NCBI GenBank assembly: GCA_029339195.1
Contig: JAPTJF010000100.1
Location: 1-64,000 of the forward strand
Reading direction: 5' to 3'
Source of the DNA: Micractinium sp. NFX-FRZ
Taxonomy: Eukaryota; Chlorophyta; Trebouxiophyceae; Chlorellales; Chlorellaceae
DNA length: 64,000 nt
Within the stretch, counting starts at the first letter, position 1. Each line of letters starts with the position of its first letter. This document shows, one piece after another, positions 56,335 to 64,000 of the stretch. Below the pieces are notes generated by a model. It saw only the letters and a program-made list of their open reading frames with translations. It had not been told where the DNA came from and ran no database searches. The position numbers were made by a program, and so were the translations under genes.

Positions 56335-57945
56335 ATGCAGTGCACCGCCGCCCTGCAGGCGCCCAGCGCCACTCAGGCGTTTGTGCAGCGCCCCAGCGCC
56401 ACCCGCGCTCATAGGGGCTCGCTGCAGGTCCGCTCTGCGGCTGCCACCGGATTCTGGGACACTCCCACCACCTCCTCGACGTGAGTGCGGTTTGTTGAGA
56501 GCAAGAGAGGCTTTCCACCGGCAATGTGGCCGCTGAGCGCGGCAAGAGGCGCGCCGCAAGCTGGGCGGCGCCCCCTACCACCTGCCCGAGGCGCAAGGGC
56601 AGCGCCGCCGCGGCGACCCACCCACACCCACGCACCTGGCACACCCTCTGCTCTCTGCTGCTGCAGCAATGGCATCGACTCCATGATGATCCCTTCCCGC
56701 GGCAACACCTGGATTGAGAAGCCGGAGGCGGTGAAGGTGTGTGTGCTGAACCGTGGGGGCCAGGGGTCGGCCGCCATGGCAGGGCAGGGCAGGCGCCAGG
56801 GCGGGCAGCGCTCGGCCGTGCGGAGCCTGTTTGTTGCAGCCCTGCCTGTGCTGCCGTGTGCAGCACAGGTGCAAGAACTTCCCGCAGCAGCCGCTGCTGG
56901 CAGAGGCGTCGGCAGTGCACAGGCGCGCTGGTTGGCATGCGTGTGCCTGCCCCTGCGTGCGGCATGTAGCCTCCCAGGCCCGGATCGCCACATGTGCCGC
57001 ACCCTCCCCTCACATGGCCCTCCCGCCCGCCCCCTCCCCCTCCTGCCTGCCCTCCCCGCCCCCGCCCCCCTGCAGGACTTTGCCACCCTGCAGGCGATGC
57101 TTGACGAGGTGCAGCAGAACATCTCCCTGCGCCAGGACACCATCTCCCTGCTGACCGGCGAGGTGCAGCGGCTGCGTGGCCAGATGGGCGGCCTGGAGGG
57201 CAGCGGCCTCAGCATGCCCGCATCCAACGGCGCCTCCGCCGCAGCCGCCCCCTCCTCCCTGCAGCTGGGCCCCGGCTCCCCCTCGGACAAGGCCGCCAGC
57301 ATGGCAGCCAACCTGCTGGCGCAGCGTGCTGACATGGCGGCCGCCCCCTCCGCCGCCGCCTCGGTGCTCCTCAAGTCGGGCCTGTTCTCAGCCGACAAGT
57401 CCACCCAGGCCAACCTGGGGGCCTATGGCCTGGCCGTCGCCTCCATTGTCTTCTTTGGCGGCGTGGTGGCGCCCGTGCTGGAGGACAAGATGGGCCTGGG
57501 AGGTGCGCTGGCGCTGGGTACCTTTGCTAATATGAATGGTTGCTCTTGGGTGCTGTGGCAGAGCTCCCTTGTTGCGGGCTCTCTGCAAGGGTCGAGCACA
57601 GAGCTGACGGCGGTGTGTCTGCCCTCCTGCCCAACATCATCTGATCTTGGTGCCCCTCCAATCCCTTCCTCGTGCCCTCGTGTCAGCCAGGCACTGCCTA
57701 CTACAACTGAATCACCTCCAACTCGTGCACTCGGCACCTCGTGAAGTAAACACGCCTTTACTCTCTGTTCTCCCCATGCAGGCGCCGCCTACTACGACTT
57801 CATCACCTCCAGCGGCCTGCCCAACACCATGGCAGAGGTGGACCCCATTGTGGCCTCCCATGCCGGCGGTGCCGCAGGCGTGCTGACCGCGCAGCTGGCA
57901 GCGGAGGCAGCAGAGGCGCGGCGGCGCGGCCGCGCGCGGCAGTAA
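56335..57945 (+). CDS. Unrecognised plastid-type protein with coiled coil and one membrane segment, 268 aa
   Basis: I do not recognise the family. Four exons: 56335-56480, 56667-56736, 57076-57502, 57782-57945; phases 2, 0 and 1 fit at the three junctions. The first ~40 residues (MQCTAALQAPSATQAFVQRP and on) are rich in Ala, Ser, Thr, Arg without acids, typical of a chloroplast transit peptide. A conserved-looking block follows (GFWDTPTTSSTNGIDSMMIP, GNTWIEKPEAVK), then a predicted coiled coil (LQAMLDEVQQNISLRQDTIS), an Ala/Ser linker, one hydrophobic segment near 200-220 (AYGLAVASIVFFGGVVAPVL) and an Arg-rich end (EARRRGRARQ). I infer a plastid membrane-anchored structural or regulatory protein. 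The GC-rich third exon has strong codon bias, suggesting good expression. Confidence 0.8.
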
Positions 57946-58835
57946 GCGGGCAGCGGTTTGTCAACGGTCTGCGAGCGTGCCTCGCCTACCGGGCAAGCCC
58001 GCACCCCTGCCCGCCTGCTCCCCCCCTGCCCTGGGCCCCTGGAAACCCTTGTGATTGATGCGTGGCGATCGCGCCTGGCAGGAGCGCGCGCCGACTTGGC
58101 AGGTAGTGCTGCCAACGCGCGCGCCCCGCGCCGCCCCCGCACCCCAAACTGACTTCCTCCCCCCCGGGAAGCAGGGTGCCGGCCCGTGCCGCCCCCCCGC
58201 TCCCATTTGCTACCTCCTTTTGCTGCCCCCATAGTCGCGTCCCCCTGTCCTTTCTGCTCTGATTGCCCTGCCTGCCTGCCCTGCCACCCCGCGCACCTCT
58301 GAGAGGCGCCCCGCCCAGCCCCACCCACCCCACGGTGGGGCCCCCGAGCGGGCCCAATTTGTACAAACCGCGCGTGGGCGCGGCTGCCGTTGGGGCGTGG
58401 CCGCCCTCAGCCGACCCGACGAGGCCGCCCGCCCTTGGCGCCCGACCCCCGGTGCTTGCAACCCCCACTCCCCATGCTCTGCCCTTTTTAATTTCTTCAT
58501 CACACAGCATTCAACTGCCAGTCTCTCCCATTTGTGAGCCCCAGCCTTTGGGTTGCTCCAGCCCCAACAGCAGCACAACACGAGACATGGAATGTACCCG
58601 TCGCTGTAACACCCATCCCCCGTCTTTTTACTGTCGCTGCTGCACCCCCAGGCGTGGCCGTCGGCCATACGGAAGCCGCCGCGCCAGCCATGCTGCAGCA
58701 CCGCATCTGACAGGGCCGTCAGCTGTCCTGCCTCCCTGCCGCATGAGCCACACATGCTGCCGCTGTTGCTCTGCCTGCCCGGCGTTATGGCCAGACGGGC
58801 CTGCTGCAGCTGTCCTGTCCCGCTGCCCCGCCGCC
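57946..58835. other. Convergent 3' regions of the plastid-type gene and the kinase
   Basis: These 890 bases lie between facing stop codons and contain a plus-strand TGTAA at 58605-58609. A C/G-rich stretch makes up the first 450 bases. I found no exon and no minus-strand TGTAA for the kinase. Confidence 0.6.
58605..58609 (+). terminator. TGTAA polyadenylation signal of the plastid-type gene
   Basis: TGTAA about 660 bases after the TAA at 57943-57945. The long 3' UTR is typical of green algae. Confidence 0.6.
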
Positions 58836-61800
58836 TCAGCCCAGGTCGGCCCGCAGCCACTCCACCAGCTGGGCAGCGTTGGGCCGCAGCGCCTGCTCCA
58901 GCTGGGTGCAGGCCTCAAAAATGTGGCGGGCCACGGGGGGCGCGTGGGGCGGCATGACCAGGCAGCCCGCCGCCTCGGCCGCGGAGCCCTGCAGGCAGCA
59001 TGTGAACATGGAGGGATGGAGAGGGTGGCTGGGTGAGAGCGGCGGCGGGATTGGTTGGGCTGAGCCACGCCCTGCCACAGGCTGGCAGAGGCGCTCCAAG
59101 GGCTGGCAAAGTGTGCCGCCGCAGCAAGCAGGCCCTGACCCACCGCCATGCGGCCCTGCTCCTGTCCTGACCCACCATCACCACGCAACCATGTTCGTCC
59201 ACTCCTGACCCGCCCACCAGGGCAGAGGCGCCCACCTGCGGCGCGGAGGCCGCCTGCAGCTGCCGCGTGTGCGCCAGCGGCTGCTCCTCCGTGATGTCCC
59301 GCCCGCTCACAATCTCCCACACCAGCACGCCAAACGACCAGATGTCGGCCTGGGCGGGGAGGTGGCAGGGTGGGTGGCAGGCAAGGGTGCAGGGATTAGT
59401 GAATGAGCGGGTGGGCACAGCAGGAGTGAGCGACAAGCAGGGGTAGGCAGCGTGGGGGCTGCAGTGGGGGCAAGAGCAGCGGGCACCGGAGTAAACCTTT
59501 CTTGCACTGCCTCTTCCTGCCCTGCCCTGCCATGCCATGCCTCACCTTGAGCCACTGCTGCCCTGTGCCTGTCCCACTCACCACCCTCTCCTGCCTCCGC
59601 ACGCTCCCGCCCCTGCTGCGCGCCCCCCTTGCCCTGCCCTGCCCTGGCCCGCTCTGCATCGCCCTTACAATGCTAGCCCCCACCCCCCGCCCCTGCCCCG
59701 CACCTTGACGCCCGCCCGCTCGCGGCGCAGCACCTCTGGTGCCGACCACAGCGGGGTCATGACGGGCTGGGCGGTGATGAGCTCAACGGCCTGACGGCGC
59801 AGCATGCCCACATCCGCAATCTTGGCCACCCCCTCCTCTGCAAGCAGACGAGAGCGTTGGATCTGGGAAGGCCAAATGGGAAGTGCGGGCCTCATCTGCA
59901 ATCTTGGCATCGCCCTCCTCTGCAGGCCGGTTGCATGCAAAAGACAACCAGGATAAGAAAGGCGAGTGCCGGGTACACGTGTGAGTGTGTGCGATGTTGC
60001 CCCTCCGCAGCAGGTGCAGGAGCAAAGGTGTGAACCAGTGGTGTGGTTGGGTGGGTCGGGAGGGACGCACATAAACAACTGCTGCGCAAGAGTGGGTTTG
60101 CCGCGGTGGTGGCCCGGGGCCACTGAATGCCAGCACCAGGGCTGGGCCCAGGGGGATGAACCTCTGGTGCACGCAGAACAGGCAGCGGTGGCCTTGCCTG
60201 AGAGCAGCACGTTGGGGCTTTTGAGGTCGCGGTGGCTCATCGGCGGGCGCTGGCTGAAGACAGCACGCGTGGGAGAGGAGGGGAGGTGTGCACCCGGATG
60301 AGAGCGAGACACCACAGCAGCGGCAGCACCTCGGTTGGCGGGCGAACCCCCAGCACCCTGGCTGCTGCAGACCCGCTTGCCTGGCACAGCACATCACCGC
60401 TCTCCTCCCTGCCGACCTCCCACATGCCCCATGCACGTGCACAGGCGCCGCCCTATAGCCCCCCTGCCTCCCCACCTGTGCAGGTAGTTGAGCCCCAGTG
60501 CCACGTCCAGCGCCACCTTGCGCCCCAGCCGCCCCCAGGCCAGCGCCGCGGGGTGCCGCCGCAGCGCGCTGTACAGGTCGCCGCCTGGCAACGGGGGCAG
60601 TTGGGGATTGGGAGGGGAGGGTGGTAAGGGCACGGTGTGCACTGGGTAGGGTGAACACTGGGTGGGATGTACACTGGGTAGATTATCCAAACAAAGGGTG
60701 AGCAACCAAGGGGCGTGCACCAGCCAGCACAGCAGCCCTCCAGGCCAGCCTGCCACCGTGCCTCTCGCCTCTCGCCTCTCGCCCCTCGCCTCAAGCTGCC
60801 CACCTTCCCACCCATCCTGTCACCACAATCAGGCTCATCCCCACCCACCTACCACACTCACCACCACCACCACCCACCCGGCCTTACCCTTGAGCAGCTC
60901 TGTCACAATCATGAGGCTGCCAGGCTCCAGGCAGGCGCCATAGTACTGCCAGGGAGGGGGCGGGGGGCAGGAGGGAGCTGGGTGATGATGTGGAATGGCG
61001 CATCCAAGCTGGCAATGCCGCTGCTGCACGACTCGCCCGCTGAGCTGCTGCTCCTTGCTGCCCTCAAGAGGTTGTGGTCATGGCAGGAAACCATGCCTAT
61101 TGCTGCGCCAACCTACCACTCACCCACCCACCGATCCAGCTGTTCCCTGTTGTTGTTTGCCTGCCTGGCCCGCCTGCCTGCCTGCTCACGTGCCTGCTCA
61201 CGTGCCTGGCCCGCCCGCCCCACCCCACCCCCACCACACCCCGCCCCGCCGACCTGCACCAGGTTGCGGTGCCTGAGTGAGGCCAGGGTGTGCACCTCAC
61301 GGTGAAAGGCCGCCATGTCAGCATCTGCACGTGAGACGACAGGGGTGCGAAGTTGATCGCTCCGGGCGGCAGCAGGCAAGCAGGCGTGTACAGTGGTCAG
61401 TGCCAGAGTGGCAGGGGGGTGGTGCCTGGGAGCGCCTGGCCTGCCAGAGGGAGCAGGCTGAGCGGATCCGGAAGGTGCCTGGGGCTGGGAGTGGCGGGCA
61501 GGCGTGTGTGGGTGCGGGTCTCTGCCGCCGCGGGTGGGGCGTTTCCGGCTGCCTCGCCAGCTGCTGCAGCAGCTGGGCAAGGCCAGAGCAGGGGTCGCGC
61601 TGCCTGAAGCCTGCCCTGCTGGCAAGCCACCCCAGGCCAGTGCCTCTGTTCCAGCCGGCCAACGCCCTGCAACCCTCCACGTGAACCCTTCCCGTGCGTG
61701 CCTGAGGGCGCCTCTGCTTTGATGCGCTTCACTGCCACCTCGTCCACGCCGTTCATCAGGGCCTGCCATGGGAGAGGGGTGGGTGATGAGGGCAGCGGAT

Positions 61801-64000
61801 TGAGGGCAGATTGACGAGTGAGTGAACCCAGCAGTTCAATGCTGGCTCCCCGTGAGCTTGATGATTGGTTGATTGATTGGATGGCATGGCATGTAATGCC
61901 CCAGCAGCAGCCCGTTCGCCTGCGCTCAGGCAGGGGATGCGGGGGGGCAGGGCACAGAGCCCCTCCAGGCCCCTCCCACCGGCTCCCCTCCCTCCCTCAT
62001 CGACGTGCCCACCTTGTACACCACGCCAAACCCGCCCTCCCCCAGCCGCCACTCGCGTCCCGAGGCGTCCTGCAGGCGGGCGGGGGGGAGGCAGCGGGGC
62101 ATACCATATGCCTTGGGTCGGATCCAGGGCATCTTACGGGGCCAGGCAGCGCAGGGCAAAGGCGCCTGCTCCTCAAGCCGGGCAGGCATGTCAGCTGCCT
62201 CACACCTGCCAGGCAGCATTCGGCCCTGCTGCTGCTGCTGCAAAGCAAAGGCGGCCCCCACTGCCCCCTCACTCCGCCACCTCCTCTCGAGGGCCCACCT
62301 TGCAGATGACGATGTCTGAGCGCTGCAGCAGCAGCCCACTGGCAGAGCTGCTTGCGCCCGAGGCGCCGGTGGCCAGCAGGGCCAGGTGCGCCTGCTCGCC
62401 TCCCCCACAGGCGCTGCCGCCCGCGTCGCTGCCGCCCCACAGGCCGGCGCTGGCGGCGCGGTGTGGGGTGGGCAGGTCGCCTTCAGACTCGTGCCCCCAC
62501 AGGCCCTGCAAGCCCGCCTCCTGAGGAGGGCGCTCGGCCTGGGCAGCTGCGTGCAGCAGGCCGCGGCTGTGGTCTTCTGCCCATGGGGCAAAGGCAGGGT
62601 GCCCCTGCTGGGTTGGGCCGCCAGGTGGCAGCGTCCCATGCTGCAGGACCTGCAGCTCCGTGCTGAGCTGGCGCCGCACAGCTGGCGGCAGCTGCTGCAG
62701 CCCCTGCTGCTGCTGGCCGGCGCCTGCCCCCATGGCAAGCGCGTGGCCAAGGGGGCTGTCCAGGCTGGGCATGCGGCGGGGCGGGGCGACGGCGGGCGCA
62801 GAGGGGGTGTCGGCACCCAGCCCTGCCTCCTGCCGCTGGCGGGGGTCTGAGTCGGGCAGCGGCACCGGTTCAGAGAGGAGCGAGACGCTGAGGTCGGGCA
62901 GAAGGTCTGGAGAGGGGGAGGTGCCCGCCACGCCCCCTTCACCCGCCCCGCCCAAAGCCGCCACGGCTGCAGGCGCCCCCGCTGCCGGCTGCATCAGGCA
63001 GCTGCCAGCGCCGCTGCCGCTGCTGCCCGCCAGGGGGTCTGCCCCCGCCGCCTGCATGCAGCCCAGCAGCATGGCTGCCAGCTGGCGCTGCTGCGCATCC
63101 GGCCCCGCCATGAGCAGGTGCAGCACAGCAGACGCAGCGGGCGGCAGCGCGCCCAGCGCCCCGCTGTGCTGCTGCACCAGCGTGCACAGCGTGCGCAGCG
63201 AGGCGGTGCACACGCTCTGGCCCAGGGCTGCTTCAAACGCATCTGCCAGTGTGTCGTGCAGGTCCACCGGGCCGCCTGCGCTCTCACAGACGCAGGCAAC
63301 CAGCGCCTCGGGGCCGCCGGCAGCGATGATCACGGCAGCCGCGCGCCCGCCTGAGCCCGCCAGAGCCCCCAGCTGCTCCGCTGCCCCCAGCTGCTCGCGT
63401 GGGTGGCCACACTGGAGGGCGTCCACAAGGTCTGCCACGGAAGTGGGAGTGCTCGGAGAGGCGGGAGGGCCTTGGGAGGAGGTGCCGGGCAGCGGCGGGC
63501 CCCCGCGGCTGCGGGGGCGTGAGGAGGACGGCGGCAGTGGCGGCAGCTGCCAGCGCTGCACCCGTGCAATGCTGGCGCCCAGGCTGCTGCTGCTGCTGCC
63601 CCCCAGGCTGCCAGCGCGGGACAGGCTGCTTGGAGAGAACCCCGTCGGGGCGCCGCTGCCGCTGGCCCCGCCTGCTGCGGCCGCAAACCCTGCTGCGCCT
63701 CCCGACAGCTGCGCCTGCTCAGGCACCGTGGGCAGTGGCGCGCTCGCTGCCCTGGCGAGGTGCTGTGCATGGGCTGAGGCAGAGGGGGAGATTGCCACTG
63801 CGCCAAAGCCAGACGTGGGCAAACCAACCGCCGGGCAAATGGTGGCGGCGCGCTGCAGCTGGGATGGAGGGTTGCGGTGCTGCCCGCGCTGCGCCGGCTG
63901 CGCCGGCTGCTGCCAGCTGGGGCCCACCTGCTGCTGCAGGCGGTGCAGCGCCTCTGCCGCTAGGCCGCGCGCCTCTACGCTCTGGCCGCCGCTGGCCAGT
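58836..64000 (-). CDS. TKL/Raf-like protein kinase, 5' end outside window
   Basis: Serine/threonine or dual-specificity kinase of the plant Raf-like/TKL type. Ten exons seen (minus): 64000-62299 (open to the edge), 62069-62013, 61762-61702, 61324-61254, 60945-60888, 60584-60476, 60253-60198, 59837-59704, 59349-59236, 58988-58836; 837 aa in the window. The first exon encodes about 567 residues: a helical, possibly ARM/HEAT-like stretch (VADLVDALQCGHPREQLGAA and on) and then Gly/Ala/Gln/Ser-rich linker. The C-terminal kinase domain has the Gly loop LGEGGFGVVYK, VAVK lysine, SHRDLKSPNVLL, APEVL and DIWSFGVLVWE. The DFG motif reads DVG (AKIADVGM). It ends WLRADLG. Intron 7 has a GC donor (TCAG|GCAAGG). 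Intron 3 probably has one too (TCAG|GCACGC); a GT alternative about 16 bases later keeps phase but is weaker. Confidence 0.9.
59893..59924 (-). repeat. Duplicated start of kinase exon 8 inside intron 7
   Basis: Thirty-two bases at 59893-59924 match the acceptor and first codons of exon 8 (59811-59842), 82 bases away, with four differences. On the gene strand the copy has its own TGCAG acceptor and would encode EEGDAKIAD, against EEGVAKIAD in the real exon. It has no usable donor, and 82 is not a multiple of three, so using this acceptor would shift the frame and lead to an early stop. Confidence 0.85.

Noticed and set aside
61686..61701. GT donor (AAGG|GTTCAC) for exon 3 of the kinase
   Set aside because: It keeps phase but is a poor donor and inserts residues after the VAVK block; the GC donor gives a cleaner kinase alignment. 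Not excluded.

Overview
The window is nuclear DNA of a green alga, most likely a Chlorella-type trebouxiophyte. The sequence is GC-rich, genes are dense and split by many short GT-AG introns with TGCAG-type acceptors, proteins are rich in Ala, Gln and Gly runs, several 3' ends carry the algal polyadenylation signal TGTAA, and gene content is plant-like (PRT6/UBR N-recognin, plant-type agmatine deiminase, AAAP permeases). I resolved twelve protein-coding genes by joining exons by hand. In every complete model the summed exon length is a multiple of three and the reading phase is kept across every junction. No tRNA, rRNA, transposon or CRISPR array was seen.

Layout. 1-400: a 67-68 bp minisatellite. 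4213-1344 (-): phosphopantothenate-cysteine ligase. 4586-16372 (+): a 29-exon PRT6/UBR1-type E3 ligase that shares a short divergent promoter with the ligase gene. 20186-16960 (-): an unrecognised Q-rich protein. 24751-20982 (-) and 25332-29080 (+): agmatine deiminase copy 1 and AAAP amino-acid permease copy 1, head to head. 31799-29632 (-): an unrecognised multi-pass membrane protein. 37035-33208 (-) and 37676-41500 (+): agmatine deiminase copy 2 and permease copy 2, again head to head. 42466-52637 (+): TFIID subunit TAF2. 53128-55431 (+): secreted CE4 polysaccharide (chitin) deacetylase. 56335-57945 (+): unrecognised plastid-type coiled-coil membrane protein. 58836 to the right edge (-): TKL/Raf-like protein kinase, 5' end outside the window.

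The most interesting structure is the tandemly repeated two-gene module (about 20.6-29.1 kb and 32.8-41.5 kb, register about 12.28 kb). Each module pairs a divergently transcribed agmatine deiminase with an amino-acid/GABA/proline-type permease, and an unrelated membrane-protein gene sits between the modules. Both copies are intact. They share hundreds of near-identical bases that include whole introns, beside introns that have diverged, which looks like recent gene conversion. I infer a co-regulated unit for uptake and use of agmatine or related nitrogen compounds (agmatine to N-carbamoylputrescine). Other notable points are frequent GC-AG introns, a 45-base homopolymer acting as a polypyrimidine tract, a minisatellite inside a TAF2 intron, a kinase with DVG in place of DFG, and a duplicated exon fragment in that kinase gene.
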